A stretch of DNA of 64,000 bases from Terribacillus halophilus (GTDB lineage: Bacteria > Bacillota > Bacilli > Bacillales > Amphibacillaceae). Under the pieces are notes generated by a model. It saw only the letters and a program-made list of their open reading frames with translations. It made no database searches and was not told the DNA's origin. Position 1 is the stretch's first letter. The number at the start of each line of letters is the position of its first letter. Of this stretch, positions 18,636 through 28,730 are shown piece by piece. A program made the translations under genes and the position numbers. The stretch is from NCBI RefSeq assembly GCF_900162685.1, contig NZ_LT727828.1, positions 1,657,149 to 1,721,148 on the forward strand. The letters run 5' to 3'.

Positions 18636-19985
18636 ATGTATAAATGGGTGCTAATCGGTGTACTCGCTCTTGCGCTGACAGGAACAGCGATTTGGGGTGT
18701 GAATGAACGCCGGGAAAAAAATGATATTCAGATGCAAGCGGAGAATAATTATCAGCGATCCTTTCATGAACTGACCTACCGAATGGATACATTGCATGAC
18801 AAAATTGGTGGTACCTTAGCAATGAACTCGAGAGATTCGCTATCTCCGCAGCTGGCAGAAATATGGCGACTATCTTCAGAAGCGCACACAGACGTAGGTC
18901 AGCTGCCGCTTGCGTTACTGCCATTTGAGAAGACAGAAAAGTTTCTGACGAATATCGGTGATTTCACGTACAAGACAGCTGTTCGTGATCTTGATAAAGA
19001 GCCGCTGTCCGAAGAGGAAATGCAGCGTCTGGAAAAGCTGCATGACCAGGCTGGCCAAATCAAAAACGAACTGCGAAATGTGCAAAATACAGTGCTAGGG
19101 AATAACCTGCATTGGACAGATGTGGAGCTTGCGCTGTCGGATGACGAGAATGATCATTCTGATAATACGATTATCAGCAGCTTTCAATCAGTAGAGGACA
19201 CGACAGGAGGTTTTTCTGAAGAGAAAAATTTCAACAATGGCGCTTTGCCTTCTTCGAATGAGGAACATAAATTCGAAGGCGTTACAGGCGAACGCATCAA
19301 TCAGAAACAAGCTAAAAAAATAGCTGCCAATGCTTTTAATCTCAACACAATTACCGGTATTGAAGGCGGAAAATCAGGCAAAGGATCAGATGTTCCGCTT
19401 TATAGCCTTTCTTATCAGAAAGATGGAGAAAGCGGCTATGCCGATGTCAGTCAAAAAGGCGGCCATATTCTGACGCTGATGATGCAACGTGAGCGAGAAG
19501 AACCGAAACTGGGATTACACGATGCACAGCAAAAAGCAGAGGAATTTCTGAAGAAGCAAAAGCTTTCCAACATGGAAATGGTCCAAAGCAGTCAATATGA
19601 TTCGGTTGGTATTTTCTTCTTTGTCCCTGTTCAGGATGACGTTCGCATTTATGCGGATATCGTTCAAGTTAAAGTAGCTTTGGATAATGGTGATATTCTA
19701 GGACTTAATTCCCGAGACTATTTCATGAATCACCATGAACGGCAGCTAGAAAAACCAAAGCTGACAGAAAAAGAAGCCACGGAAAATCTCAACCAAAATG
19801 TTACAGTCCAAGAAACACATCTTGCTTTAATTGAGAATGACACACATGAGGAAACGCTTGTCTATGAGATTATGGGAACAAGAAATAACGACACGTACAG
19901 GATCTATGTGAACGCCAACACAGGAAAAGAAGAAGAAATCGAGAAACAGACTACAACTGAGGCAAGATTTTTGCAAACGACGTAA
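18636..19985 (+). CDS. ypeB: Germination protein YpeB
   Basis: 449 residues with an N-terminal signal anchor (about residues 2-20), a helical domain and C-terminal PepSY-like repeats, for example ITGIEGGKSGKGSDVPLYSLSY near residue 240. It has no catalytic role of its own; in Bacillus it holds SleB in an inactive, stable form at the inner spore membrane. AGAAAGGAGAG lies before the ATG. The sleB-ypeB pair ends at a terminator that overlaps its stop codon. Confidence 0.95.
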   Translation: MYKWVLIGVLALALTGTAIWGVNERREKNDIQMQAENNYQRSFHELTYRMDTLHDKIGGTLAMNSRDSLSPQLAEIWRLSSEAHTDVGQLPLALLPFEKTEKFLTNIGDFTYKTAVRDLDKEPLSEEEMQRLEKLHDQAGQIKNELRNVQNTVLGNNLHWTDVELALSDDENDHSDNTIISSFQSVEDTTGGFSEEKNFNNGALPSSNEEHKFEGVTGERINQKQAKKIAANAFNLNTITGIEGGKSGKGSDVPLYSLSYQKDGESGYADVSQKGGHILTLMMQREREEPKLGLHDAQQKAEEFLKKQKLSNMEMVQSSQYDSVGIFFFVPVQDDVRIYADIVQVKVALDNGDILGLNSRDYFMNHHERQLEKPKLTEKEATENLNQNVTVQETHLALIENDTHEETLVYEIMGTRNNDTYRIYVNANTGKEEEIEKQTTTEARFLQTT

Positions 19986-20014
19986 GGGGAATGGCAATCA
20001 GCCTTCCCCTTTTT
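19984..20014 (+). terminator. Terminator after sleB-ypeB
   Basis: AGGGGAA(T)GGC and GCCTTCCCCT form the stem with loop AATCA, followed by TTTTT. One bulged T. Confidence 0.85.
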
Positions 20015-20070
20015 AAATATTTTTGCAATAATAGGAAGAAAGAACGATGTAGGGGGAAGGGGTAAGACTC

Positions 20071-20742
20071 TTGCTGAAGATAGGTAGCACTTTAGTATTA
20101 GAAAAGATAGATACAACAGATAGAGGAAAATGTGTTCGCTATCGGGCGAAGGTAATTGAATTGAAGGATGGAATGATTTATATTGACTATCCGATTAACG
20201 AACAGACAAAGCGGACAGACATATTTCCGGTTGGGACAACCTTTAAAGCGATATACGTAACAGCAGAAAGTGCCTTTACTTTTAGTACAGAGTTAATTGG
20301 CAGAGCAATACTGACAGTACCATCTTTAAAATTGCATATGCCAAAACCGGACGACGTCTCAAAAATTCAGAGACGGCAGTATGTCCGGATTCAAACGAGC
20401 ACGGATGTGGCAATGTATGGCGTCCAAACTGATGTCCCGCCAATCTCTTCCGTAACGGTCGATATAAGCGGTGGGGGACTTTCGCTGCTGCTGCCTGAAA
20501 AGCATGCATTTACAGAAGGAATGCAGGTAAAACTTTATATTGCGTATTATCTGCAAAAAAGCGGTCCGGCTTTTCTTGAGGCAACAGGGAGTATTGTACG
20601 TCTCGTCAAAAACGAAAGAAGCAGGAAGAATACTGCGAGCATTGAATTCGTTGAAATTCATGAGCGTGACAGGCAAGCAATCATTCGATTTTGCTTTGAG
20701 CGGCAGCGGGAACAGCGCAAAAAAGGATTGCGGATCAGGTAG
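20071..20742 (+). CDS. ypfA: PilZ-domain c-di-GMP receptor (YpfA/DgrA-like)
   Basis: 223 residues. A YcgR-type N-terminal domain (about 1-95) is followed by a PilZ domain with the c-di-GMP motifs QRRQYVRI (RxxxR) and DISGGGLSL (D/NxSxxG). YpfA binds c-di-GMP in B. subtilis and acts as a flagellar brake. The start is a TTG at 20071, 11 bases after AGGGGAAGGGG; no better in-frame start exists nearby. In B. subtilis it also lies between ypeB and cmk. Confidence 0.88.
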   Translation: MLKIGSTLVLEKIDTTDRGKCVRYRAKVIELKDGMIYIDYPINEQTKRTDIFPVGTTFKAIYVTAESAFTFSTELIGRAILTVPSLKLHMPKPDDVSKIQRRQYVRIQTSTDVAMYGVQTDVPPISSVTVDISGGGLSLLLPEKHAFTEGMQVKLYIAYYLQKSGPAFLEATGSIVRLVKNERSRKNTASIEFVEIHERDRQAIIRFCFERQREQRKKGLRIR

Positions 20743-20826
20743 ACTTCAAATAGACCAGGACGGCAACCTATGGTATGCTTTATGAGGTTTAATTTATGAT
20801 TATGTAGAGAAAAAGGATTGAATTAA

Positions 20827-21507
20827 ATGAACTCGAAGACAATCGCTATCGCAATTGATGGACCTGCTGCGGCAGGCAAAAGTACCGTATCCAAACTGGT
20901 TGCTAAAAAGCTGCAATTTGTTTATGTGGATACTGGAGCTATGTATCGCGCACTTACGCTTACCGCATTGGAAGCTGGTGCTGACCTGGAATCGGAGAAT
21001 GCGCTGCTAACCTTGCTTCAAGGCATTGATATTGTGTTAATGCAGCATGAAGAGGGACAGAAAGTGTTCGTTAATGACAAAGATGTAACAGAAGCAATTC
21101 GTACGAATGAAGTGACAAACCATGTATCTATCGCGGCTAAACATGCATTAGTCCGAGAAGAAATGGTAAAACGTCAGAAAAAGCTGGCTGCAAACAATGG
21201 CATCGTCATGGATGGCAGGGATATCGGCACACGTGTTCTTCCAGATGCAGAAGTCAAGATCTTTATGATTGCTTCCGTTAATGAACGGGCAGAGCGCCGT
21301 TATAAAGAAAACATTTCTAAAGGGTATGAAGCAGATTTAGAACAGCTGAAAGAGGATATTCGTCTGCGGGATAAGCTTGATTCTGAAAGAGAAGCATCAC
21401 CGCTTGTCAAAGCAGAAGATGCTGTAGAGATTGATACGACGGCACTATCAATCGAAGGTGTAGTGGATAAGATTCTTGCTGTCGTGCATGAAGCAATCGG
21501 GCGATAA
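20827..21507 (+). CDS. cmk: Cytidylate kinase
   Basis: 226 residues. The P-loop [41 protein letters not shown] and the lid region RRYKE are visible. It phosphorylates CMP and dCMP with ATP. AAAAAGGATTG is the only ribosome binding site candidate and is weak. Followed after 12 bp by plsC. Confidence 0.96.
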   Translation: MNSKTIAIAIDGPAAAGKSTVSKLVAKKLQFVYVDTGAMYRALTLTALEAGADLESENALLTLLQGIDIVLMQHEEGQKVFVNDKDVTEAIRTNEVTNHVSIAAKHALVREEMVKRQKKLAANNGIVMDGRDIGTRVLPDAEVKIFMIASVNERAERRYKENISKGYEADLEQLKEDIRLRDKLDSEREASPLVKAEDAVEIDTTALSIEGVVDKILAVVHEAIGR

Positions 21508-21519
21508 GGAGAGAATATT

Positions 21520-22101
21520 ATGTCATTATACACTTTTGGCAAGATGGTAGTCAGCACTGTCCTTTATCCCGTATTCCGCATTAAAGTATACGGGAAAGAA
21601 CATGTTCCGAAAGAAGGTCCGGTGCTCGTATGTTCCAACCATATTTCCAATTTTGATCCGCCTGTCCTTGGCATTACCTGTCCGCGTGACATTGCATTCA
21701 TGGGAAAAAGCGAATTATTCAAGTTCAAGCCGCTTGGATGGCTCATGAAGAATTTAAATGTATTCCCAGTCAAACGCGGTATGCAGGACCGATCCGCTTT
21801 GCGAGTCGGATTGGATTTACTCGCAGAAGGCAAAACGATGGGGCTATTTCCGGAAGGAACGCGAAGTAAGGACGGAACGCTTGGTGCACCGCTACCGGGC
21901 ATTGGTTTTTTTGCCATGCGTTCAGAAGCAAAAGTTGTTCCATGTGCGATTATCGGCTCTTATAAAGGGGTAAAGCCATTAAAGGTCATCTATGGTCCGC
22001 CAATTGACATGCAGGAATTACGCGAAAGGAAAGCGCCTGCCAAGGAAGTGTCACAAGCGATTATGGATGAAATACAACTTCTAATAAATGAGCATGTCTG
22101 A
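21520..22101 (+). CDS. plsC: 1-acyl-sn-glycerol-3-phosphate acyltransferase
   Basis: 193 residues of the PlsC family. The acyltransferase motif NHISNFD (HX4D, near residue 39) and FPEGTRSKDG (near residue 113) are intact. It makes phosphatidic acid from lysophosphatidic acid at the membrane. AAGGAGAG lies before the ATG. Genomes of this group often place a plsC paralog between cmk and the ypfD gene. Whether this is the essential copy cannot be told from the window. Confidence 0.92.
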   Translation: MSLYTFGKMVVSTVLYPVFRIKVYGKEHVPKEGPVLVCSNHISNFDPPVLGITCPRDIAFMGKSELFKFKPLGWLMKNLNVFPVKRGMQDRSALRVGLDLLAEGKTMGLFPEGTRSKDGTLGAPLPGIGFFAMRSEAKVVPCAIIGSYKGVKPLKVIYGPPIDMQELRERKAPAKEVSQAIMDEIQLLINEHV

Positions 22102-22212
22102 TAGAGACCCTATCACTTGACAAATATCCTCAAATGTTAGAAGTTAGAAAAAAGGACATTTCTATGTTTTTTTACTTATGTTTTGTCTCGTAAACTGAAG
22201 GAGGTCTCTTTG

Positions 22213-23358
22213 ATGGATGAAATGAATGAGCAAGCTACGGATTTCAAAGAATTGTCTGTAGGCGATACTGTAACCGGTAAAGTGGTGAAAGTGGAAGATA
22301 AACAAGCTTTGGTAGACATTGGCTACAAAGTGGAAGGTATCCTGCCGATCAGCGAAGTATCCAGTCTTCATGTTGAGCATGCTGCTGATGCAGTAAGCGA
22401 AGGTGAAGAGTTGACACTAAAAGTGAAAAAAGTAGACGATGAGGAAGTCGTTCTATCCAAGCGCGCAGTTACTGCGGAACTTGCTTGGGACGATTTGGAA
22501 GCGAAATTCGAGTCCGGTGAGGTCTTTGAAGCAGAAGTGAAAGAAGTCGTAAAAGGCGGTCTTGTTGTAGACGTCGGTCTGCGCGGATTCATCCCTGCTT
22601 CCCTTGTGGAAACATACTTTGTCGAAGAGTTCGACGAATACAAAGGTAAACCGCTTACGTTGAAAGTAGTAGAACTGGATCGCGAACAGAATCGTGTGAT
22701 CCTTTCTCACCGTGCAGTTATTGAAGAAGAAGAATCTTCCAAGAAACAGGATGTATTAGATAGCTTGGAAGCAGGTCAAGTGATTGACGGCACGGTACAG
22801 CGTCTGACTGATTTTGGTGTATTCGTTGGTATTGGCGGAGGCATCGATGGTTTAGTACACATCTCCCAGCTTTCTCATGAGCATGTCGAAAAAGCATCGG
22901 ATGTGGTAACAGAAGGTCAGGAGATCAAAGTTAAAGTACTTGGTGTGGATAAAGAAAACGAGCGAATCAGCTTATCCTTGAAAGAAACACTCCCTGGACC
23001 ATGGGAAAACATCGGAGGACGTGCAAAAGCAGGTGACGTTCTGGATGGAGAAGTGAAGCGCCTTGTTAGCTTTGGTGCATTCGTTGAAGTCTTCCCTGGT
23101 ATTGAAGGGCTTGTCCATATTTCCCAAATTGCGAACCGTCATATCGGTACGCCGCAGGAAGTACTTGAGCCAGGTCAGCAGGTACAAGTAAAAGTACTTG
23201 ATGTCAACGAAGCTGAAAAACGCATGAGCTTGAGCATCAAAGAATTGGAACAAGATGAAAATAACGCTGTCATCAAGGAATACGAGAAGGAAGAAGAGCA
23301 TTCTGGCTTCCAGCTCGGCGATATCCTCGGTGATAAACTGAATAAGTACAAGCAATAA
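22213..23358 (+). CDS. ypfD: S1-domain RNA-binding protein (YpfD, 30S S1 homolog)
   Basis: About 381 residues with four S1 repeats (roughly residues 15-85, 100-165, 183-255 and 270-340), each starting with a GDTVTG/GEVFEAEV/GQVIDGTV/GDVLDGEV-like strand. Shorter than the six-repeat S1 of proteobacteria and annotated rpsA in many genomes, though in B. subtilis it is dispensable. I chose the ATG at 22213 because AAGGAGG lies 8 bases upstream; the long upstream extension starts at a poor TTG. Confidence 0.93.
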   Translation: MDEMNEQATDFKELSVGDTVTGKVVKVEDKQALVDIGYKVEGILPISEVSSLHVEHAADAVSEGEELTLKVKKVDDEEVVLSKRAVTAELAWDDLEAKFESGEVFEAEVKEVVKGGLVVDVGLRGFIPASLVETYFVEEFDEYKGKPLTLKVVELDREQNRVILSHRAVIEEEESSKKQDVLDSLEAGQVIDGTVQRLTDFGVFVGIGGGIDGLVHISQLSHEHVEKASDVVTEGQEIKVKVLGVDKENERISLSLKETLPGPWENIGGRAKAGDVLDGEVKRLVSFGAFVEVFPGIEGLVHISQIANRHIGTPQEVLEPGQQVQVKVLDVNEAEKRMSLSIKELEQDENNAVIKEYEKEEEHSGFQLGDILGDKLNKYKQ

Positions 23359-23362
23359 GTGA

Positions 23363-23396
23363 AAAACACGGCAGCTAAAGCTGCCGTGTTTTTTTT
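23363..23396 (+). terminator. Terminator after ypfD
   Basis: Perfect stem AAAACACGGCAGC / GCTGCCGTGTTTT with loop TAAA and a run of eight or more T residues. Confidence 0.96.
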
Positions 23397-23455
23397 GTGT
23401 TAGCGTATAGTTTTTCTCCTTACTAGTCATAATGCAGATAAAAGGAGGAGTGAAG

Positions 23456-24046
23456 ATGGAGGGCTTTTATTTTTATTGGGCATGCTGGATCAGCTGGGTT
23501 CTTGTGACCTTTTTTATGCGGCACTCACTCGCGCGGACTTTATTTGCTTTAGCCATCCTGCTTACTATTTCTGTTTCCGGTTTTTCTATGGACCTTGCTG
23601 GTCACCGTATTTTTGCAACCGTATTTTTGCTCGCTGTAATCGGCTACTTATTTATTTTTTCCAGCAAACGCGTCGGACGCGGTACGTTTGGCAGTATATG
23701 TATTGGAGTCGGTTATGCAGGTTTACTCCTATGGGAACTCACAAACCCAGTAGCTATACTTTTACCAAGAACTTTGTTATTTGCACTGCTCCTATTTGCG
23801 CTTGCTTTCTATCTGACAAGAGATATGTATTTGCAGATTGGCATTATTTGTGTCGGTTTCGCCGTTGGGGAAGTCGTTTATTTATTATTACTGAATATGT
23901 ATGGTCTGTATCAGGAGGCAGGCAACTTCAAAGCTATGGATGTGCTAGGCGTGACAATGCTGCTTTTAATAGGCACCCAACTTCTCTATAAACTAAGACA
24001 TTATTTGCGGAAAAAGTCGAAATGGACAACCGGCAGCAGCAGTTGA
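23456..24046 (+). CDS. yphA: YphA family membrane protein
   Basis: About 196 residues with six or seven hydrophobic helices and no catalytic motif. Function is unknown. Position between ypfD and der matches B. subtilis yphA, and the length agrees. The ATG at 23456 follows AAAGGAGGAGTG, which decides it over the upstream ATG at 23432. Confidence 0.85.
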   Translation: MEGFYFYWACWISWVLVTFFMRHSLARTLFALAILLTISVSGFSMDLAGHRIFATVFLLAVIGYLFIFSSKRVGRGTFGSICIGVGYAGLLLWELTNPVAILLPRTLLFALLLFALAFYLTRDMYLQIGIICVGFAVGEVVYLLLLNMYGLYQEAGNFKAMDVLGVTMLLLIGTQLLYKLRHYLRKKSKWTTGSSS

Positions 24047-24058
24047 TGTCGAAAAAGA

Positions 24059-24087
24059 TTGTTTCCACATGGTGCTTTTGCTAGAAT
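24059..24087 (+). promoter_or_regulatory. SigA-type promoter of der
   Basis: TTGTTT (24059-24064), 17-bp spacer, TAGAAT (24082-24087), 65 bp before the der start. Confidence 0.6.
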
Positions 24088-24151
24088 AAAACAGTTAGGT
24101 TGCATGTGGAGAACCAGCATATAAAGGAAAGTAGGAAAGGATGTTCCTTTC

Positions 24152-25462
24152 ATGAGGAAATCAGTAGTTGCCATCGTAGGCAGACCAAACGTAGGAAAAT
24201 CAACGATATTCAACCGTCTTGCCGGGGAAAGGATTTCAATTGTAGAAGATACCCCAGGTGTGACTCGTGACAGAATCTACACAGAAGCGGAATGGCTGAA
24301 CCAGCCGTTTAACATAATTGATACAGGCGGTATCGAGATTGGTGATGCGCCGTTCTTAGTAGAAATCAGAGAACAGGCAGAGCTTGCTATTCAAGAAGCA
24401 GATGTCATTGTGTTCATGGTGAATGGACGTGAAGGAATTACAGGAGCGGATGAAGAAGTGGCAAAAATTCTCTTCCGTTCTAACAAACCAGTTGTACTGG
24501 CAGTTAACAAAGTGGACAACCCAGAAATGCGCGATCAGATTTATGAGTTTTACAGCTTAGGGTTCGGGGAACCGTTTCCAATATCCGGAACACACGGCTT
24601 AGGACTTGGAGATCTGCTGGATGCTGTCGTTGGACACTTCCCAGAACGTGCGGAGATGGTGGAAGATGAAGAAACAATTCACTTCAGCTTAATCGGCCGT
24701 CCGAACGTAGGAAAATCATCTCTTGTGAATGCATTGCTTAACCAAGACCGTGTTATCGTTAGTGACGTTGCGGGTACTACTCGTGATGCGGTTGACTCAA
24801 CATTCACACGTGAAGACCAGGATTTTGTCATTATCGATACTGCTGGAATGCGTAAACGAGGAAAAGTATATGAAACGACCGAGAAATATAGTATTTTGCG
24901 AGCTTTGAAGGCCATTGAGCGGTCGGATGTTGTGCTTGTCTTAATTAATGCCGAAGAAGGTATTATTGAGCAGGACAAAAAAATCGCAGGATATGCACAT
25001 GATGCAGGTAAAGCAATTGTTATTGTTGTAAATAAATGGGATACAGTCGAGTCGGACGAGAAGAAAATGAAAGAATTCACGGACGAGGTCAGAGCGCATT
25101 TCCTTTATCTTGACTATGCACCGATTGTTTTCTTGTCTGCCAAAACGAAAAAGCGTATTCATACACTCATGCCCGCTATTTTGACAGCGAGTGAGAATCA
25201 CGCGAAACGCATTCAGACAAACGTTCTAAATGATGTCATTATGGATGCTTTAGCAATGAATCCGGCACCAACTTATAAGGGCCAGCGCTTGAAAGTGCTT
25301 TATGCGACACAAGTAGCAGTCAAGCCGCCAGCTTTTGCCGTATTCGTAAACGACCCAGAATTAATGCACTTCTCTTATGTCCGTTTCTTAGAGAATCGGA
25401 TCAGAGAAGCATTCGGATTCACAGGAACACCAATCAAGATCTTCCCGAGAAGAAGGTCTTAA
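24152..25462 (+). CDS. der: Ribosome biogenesis GTPase Der (EngA)
   Basis: 436 residues with two GTPase domains in tandem. G1 motifs GRPNVGKST are at residues ~9-17 and GRPNVGKSS near 183; G3 motifs DTGG and DTAG and two NKVD/NKWD motifs are present. A KH-like domain forms the C-terminus (from about 350). Der is essential for 50S subunit assembly. AGGAAAGGATG lies 15-20 bases upstream; the ATG at 24152 is the family start. Confidence 0.97.
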   Translation: MRKSVVAIVGRPNVGKSTIFNRLAGERISIVEDTPGVTRDRIYTEAEWLNQPFNIIDTGGIEIGDAPFLVEIREQAELAIQEADVIVFMVNGREGITGADEEVAKILFRSNKPVVLAVNKVDNPEMRDQIYEFYSLGFGEPFPISGTHGLGLGDLLDAVVGHFPERAEMVEDEETIHFSLIGRPNVGKSSLVNALLNQDRVIVSDVAGTTRDAVDSTFTREDQDFVIIDTAGMRKRGKVYETTEKYSILRALKAIERSDVVLVLINAEEGIIEQDKKIAGYAHDAGKAIVIVVNKWDTVESDEKKMKEFTDEVRAHFLYLDYAPIVFLSAKTKKRIHTLMPAILTASENHAKRIQTNVLNDVIMDALAMNPAPTYKGQRLKVLYATQVAVKPPAFAVFVNDPELMHFSYVRFLENRIREAFGFTGTPIKIFPRRRS

Positions 25463-25483
25463 CCAATAACGAGGAGGATACTT

Positions 25484-26518
25484 ATGCCGAAACAGATAGC
25501 AGTACTCGGAGCTGGCAGCTGGGGAACTGCCCTTGCCATGGTCTTAGCGGATAATGGTCATAATGTGAGGCTCTGGTCGCATAATCCTAATCAAGTTGCT
25601 AGCATGAACGCTACACATCAGAATGAGAAATACCTTCCGGGCATTGTACTGCCTGAAGGTATTACTGCTTATGAGGCGATAGAAGAAGCTGTGCGCGATG
25701 CAGCAGCGGTCATCTTAGTCGTTCCTGCTAAAGCTATACGAGAAGTGGCAGCAAAACTTGCTGCGCATGTACCAGCAGATGCTGTTATTGCCCACGCGAC
25801 AAAGGGAATTGAACCAAAAACAAGCAAACGGGTATCTGAAATGATAGAAGAGGAACTGCAGGAAGTGGATCACCGTCCTGTTGTCGTTCTCTCTGGTCCA
25901 AGCCATGCCGAGGAAGTTGCCAAACGGCAGCCAACGACACTTAGTGCATCTTCTGTCGATATGGAAGAAGCGCAGAAGATACAAGAGCTCTTCATGAACG
26001 AGAATTTCAGAGTATATACGATTACCGACATGGTAGGAGTAGAATTCGGCGGTTCTCTTAAAAATATAATTGCATTAGGCGCAGGCATTTCGGATGGTCT
26101 TGGTTATGGAGATAATGCGAAAGCTGCATTAATCACACGCGGACTAGCAGAAATCGCACGTCTAGGTACGAAGCTCGGAGCCAACCCGCTTACATTTATC
26201 GGACTTTCCGGTATGGGAGATTTGATTGTGACGTGTACGAGTGTGCACAGCCGCAACTGGCGCACCGGTAATATGCTTGGTAAAGGAATGACTCTGGAAG
26301 AAGCATTGGACCAAATGGGGATGGCTGTTGAAGGTGTGCGAACGACAGAAGCAGTTGCCGAGCTTGCCCAGCAGGCTGGTGTGGAGATGCCAATTACGCA
26401 AGGTATTAACCAAGTCCTCTTCCATGGTGCGAAGGCAAAGGATATTGTTGATCAATTGATGACAAGACTACCGAAGCATGAAATGAACGATCTTCAAAAT
26501 GTATTGAATGCACGCTAA
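25484..26518 (+). CDS. gpsA: Glycerol-3-phosphate dehydrogenase [NAD(P)+]
   Basis: 344 residues. The N-terminal Rossmann motif GAGSWGTALA, the catalytic-Lys region EFGGSLKNIIALGAGI (near residue 190) and GLSGMGDLIVTC are intact. It reduces dihydroxyacetone phosphate to sn-glycerol-3-phosphate for phospholipids, which links it to plsC upstream. CGAGGAGGATACTT precedes the ATG. It follows der by 21 bp and is likely cotranscribed. Confidence 0.97.
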   Translation: MPKQIAVLGAGSWGTALAMVLADNGHNVRLWSHNPNQVASMNATHQNEKYLPGIVLPEGITAYEAIEEAVRDAAAVILVVPAKAIREVAAKLAAHVPADAVIAHATKGIEPKTSKRVSEMIEEELQEVDHRPVVVLSGPSHAEEVAKRQPTTLSASSVDMEEAQKIQELFMNENFRVYTITDMVGVEFGGSLKNIIALGAGISDGLGYGDNAKAALITRGLAEIARLGTKLGANPLTFIGLSGMGDLIVTCTSVHSRNWRTGNMLGKGMTLEEALDQMGMAVEGVRTTEAVAELAQQAGVEMPITQGINQVLFHGAKAKDIVDQLMTRLPKHEMNDLQNVLNAR

Positions 26519-26575
26519 CCTTTTTTCACTTCTTGCATATACTGTTTCGTAGTTAAACTGCAAGGAGGAATTAAC

Positions 26576-26836
26576 GTGGCGGACTTTCAGAAAAACTTGA
26601 TTGATCAGATCCAAAAGAAATCTAATGTCAAGGCTGATGATATCTATAAGGTGGCTAACTCTGTAAAAAGTGCGAATTTCCAAGATGAAGCGACTGTTCG
26701 CGGTCTGGTAAAGCAGCTGGCTGCAATGGCGGGCAAACCGCTGACACCAGAAAAAGAAGACAAAATCGTTAAAGCGATTGTCGGAAACAACATGCCAGCG
26801 GATATGAACACGCTAAGTAAGTTTTTTAAAAACTAA
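26576..26836 (+). CDS. Stage VI sporulation protein F-like
   Basis: 86 residues, soluble, with no transmembrane helix. The pattern ADDIYKVANSVKSANFQDE and LVKQLAAMAGKPLTPEKED is that of the SpoVIF family (spore coat assembly factor in B. subtilis). The GTG start at 26576 is 7 bases after CAAGGAGG. CATATACTG about 40 bp upstream weakly resembles a mother-cell -10, with no matching -35. Its place between gpsA and spoIVA suits a sporulation gene. Confidence 0.85.
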   Translation: MADFQKNLIDQIQKKSNVKADDIYKVANSVKSANFQDEATVRGLVKQLAAMAGKPLTPEKEDKIVKAIVGNNMPADMNTLSKFFKN

Positions 26837-27088
26837 GAAGCGTGAAATGGGCAGAACAACTTACCATCCCTCGCCCTTTACGCATAAACTAACTCGCACC
26901 AGCATATTTTTCTAGGTTGCCTTAGGTATATTTAGTCTCTTTTGAGAAGAAGCTTTCGCTTCTTCTTTTTTTTATAGGTATGATCCTAAATCTTGGCGCA
27001 TAGATTACGGCAGAGGGCAATATGCTGTTCGTCCTTTCCTGCAAAAATTAGCCCTTGATGCCAGCAGGCAAGGAATCCATTATTTCTA
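26837..27088. other. Intergenic region before spoIVA
   Basis: No open frame with a ribosome binding site was found. An imperfect hairpin (GCGTGAAATGGGC with GCCCTTTACGC, about 26840-26885) lies just after the upstream gene. The perfect terminator at 26946 follows. The remaining part to 27088 shows no pattern I can name. Confidence 0.5.
26946..26973 (+). terminator. Terminator upstream of spoIVA
   Basis: Perfect stem GAAGAAGC / GCTTCTTC, loop TTTC, then eight T residues. Confidence 0.9.
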
Positions 27089-27118
27089 GCATATTTGGAT
27101 AGGACAACATCATAAACT
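27089..27118 (+). promoter_or_regulatory. SigE promoter of spoIVA
   Basis: GCATATT (27089-27095) fits the SigE -35 KMATATT, and CATAAACT (27111-27118) fits the -10 CATACANT with one difference, spacer 15 bp. It lies 57 bp before the spoIVA start, a gene known to be SigE-dependent. Confidence 0.75.
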
Positions 27119-27174
27119 GCTAGTGTATGTAGCTAAGACTGTCCATGCATCGAATTAGATCGGGAGGGGATCTT

Positions 27175-28653
27175 TTGGAAAGAGTAGATATTTTTAAAGA
27201 TATCTCGAAACGGACAAATGGCGATATCTACCTTGGGGTGGTAGGGGCTGTCCGAACTGGGAAATCAACATTTATTAAGAAATTCATGGAATTGGTTGTT
27301 CTGCCTAATATGGAGGATGAAGCGGAGAGAGCCCGCGCCCAGGATGAACTGCCTCAAAGCGCAGCCGGCCGGACGATTATGACCACAGAGCCTAAATTCG
27401 TTCCAAATAACGCTGTGTCGCTGCAAGTGGATGAAGGGTTGGAAGTGAGTGTTCGTGTTGTAGACTGTGTAGGATATACAGTTGAAGGTGCAAAAGGTTT
27501 CGAAGACGAAAATGGACCGCGGATGATTAATACACCGTGGTATGAGGAACCAATTCCATTCCATGATGCTGCTGAAATTGGCACGCGAAAGGTTATCCAA
27601 GAACATAGTACGATTGGTGTCGTTGTGACAACAGATGGCTCAATCGGTGAGATTCCGCGCAAAGACTATGTGGAGCCTGAAGAACGTGTTGTATCGGAAT
27701 TAAAGGAAGTCGGCAAGCCATTTATTATGGTAATCAATTCCGTTACACCTCATAACCAGAATACAGAGCTGCTTCGCCAGGAATTGATTGAGAAATATGA
27801 TATTCCTGTACTGGCGATGAGTGTCGAAAGCATGACAGAACATGATGTATACAGCGTACTTCGGGAGTCGTTATATGAGTTTCCAGTGCTTGAAGTGAAC
27901 GTAAACTTGCCAAGCTGGGTCATGGTACTCAAGGAAGATCATTGGCTTCGCTCGAACTATCAGGCAGCCATTCAGGAAACGGTAAAAGATATAAAACGAC
28001 TTCGTGATGTTGACCGCGTCGTAGGTTATTTTGATGAATACGATTATATCGCAAGAGCAAATCTTGCCGGTATGGAGCTAGGCGAAGGTGTTGCTGAAAT
28101 TGACTTGCATGCGCCGGATGCGCTTTATGATCAGGTGCTCAAAGAGATTGTCGGCGAAGAGATCCGCGGGAAGGATCATTTACTGCAGCTAATGCAGGAT
28201 TTCTCACATGCTAAGCGGGAATATGATCAAGTATCCGACGCCCTTCATATGGTAAAACAAACTGGCTATGGCATTGCGGCGCCGAGTTTGCAGGATATGG
28301 CTCTTGATGAACCGGAAATCATCCGCCAAGGCTCACGCTTCGGTGTTCGTCTGAAAGCTGTCGCGCCAAGTATCCATATGATCAAGGTTGATGTTCATTC
28401 CGAGTTTGCTCCAATTATCGGTACAGAGAAACAGAGTGAGGAGCTCGTTCGTTACTTGATGCAAGACTTCGAGGAAGATCCGCTTTCCATTTGGGATTCA
28501 GATATTTTCGGCCGCTCCCTCAACTCTATCGTACGAGAAGGGATTCAAGGAAAAATTTCCTTGATGCCGGAAAATGCTAGATATAAACTTAAAGAGACGC
28601 TGGAGCGAATTATCAACGAAGGATCAGGCGGTCTTATTGCGATCATTCTATGA
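27175..28653 (+). CDS. spoIVA: Stage IV sporulation protein A
   Basis: 492 residues, the exact length of B. subtilis SpoIVA. The N-terminal ATPase part has Walker A GAVRTGKST and Walker B-like VVDCVG. SpoIVA polymerises on the forespore surface with ATP hydrolysis, held by SpoVM, and forms the coat basement layer. The start is a TTG at 27175, 5-6 bases after GGGAGGGG; the protein then begins MERVDIFKDI like the family. The longer upstream frame from 27145 is not used. Confidence 0.97.
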   Translation: MERVDIFKDISKRTNGDIYLGVVGAVRTGKSTFIKKFMELVVLPNMEDEAERARAQDELPQSAAGRTIMTTEPKFVPNNAVSLQVDEGLEVSVRVVDCVGYTVEGAKGFEDENGPRMINTPWYEEPIPFHDAAEIGTRKVIQEHSTIGVVVTTDGSIGEIPRKDYVEPEERVVSELKEVGKPFIMVINSVTPHNQNTELLRQELIEKYDIPVLAMSVESMTEHDVYSVLRESLYEFPVLEVNVNLPSWVMVLKEDHWLRSNYQAAIQETVKDIKRLRDVDRVVGYFDEYDYIARANLAGMELGEGVAEIDLHAPDALYDQVLKEIVGEEIRGKDHLLQLMQDFSHAKREYDQVSDALHMVKQTGYGIAAPSLQDMALDEPEIIRQGSRFGVRLKAVAPSIHMIKVDVHSEFAPIIGTEKQSEELVRYLMQDFEEDPLSIWDSDIFGRSLNSIVREGIQGKISLMPENARYKLKETLERIINEGSGGLIAIIL

Positions 28654-28679
28654 GCGGCAATGAGCCGCTTTATTTTTTT
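28653..28679 (+). terminator. Terminator after spoIVA
   Basis: AGCGGC / GCCGCT stem with loop AATGA, followed by TTATTTTTTT. It starts at the spoIVA stop codon. Confidence 0.88.
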
Positions 28680-28730
28680 GCATAAATTGGCCCGCTAAAC
28701 GATAAATTTAAGGAATTCTGGCGTTTATTG

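Noticed and set aside
20743-20826. Possible ypfB small gene between ypfA and cmk
   Set aside because: No start codon with a ribosome binding site opens a frame longer than a few codons.
22117-22150. Promoter before the ypfD gene from a consensus TTGACA at 22117-22122
   Set aside because: No acceptable -10 hexamer lies 16-18 bp downstream.
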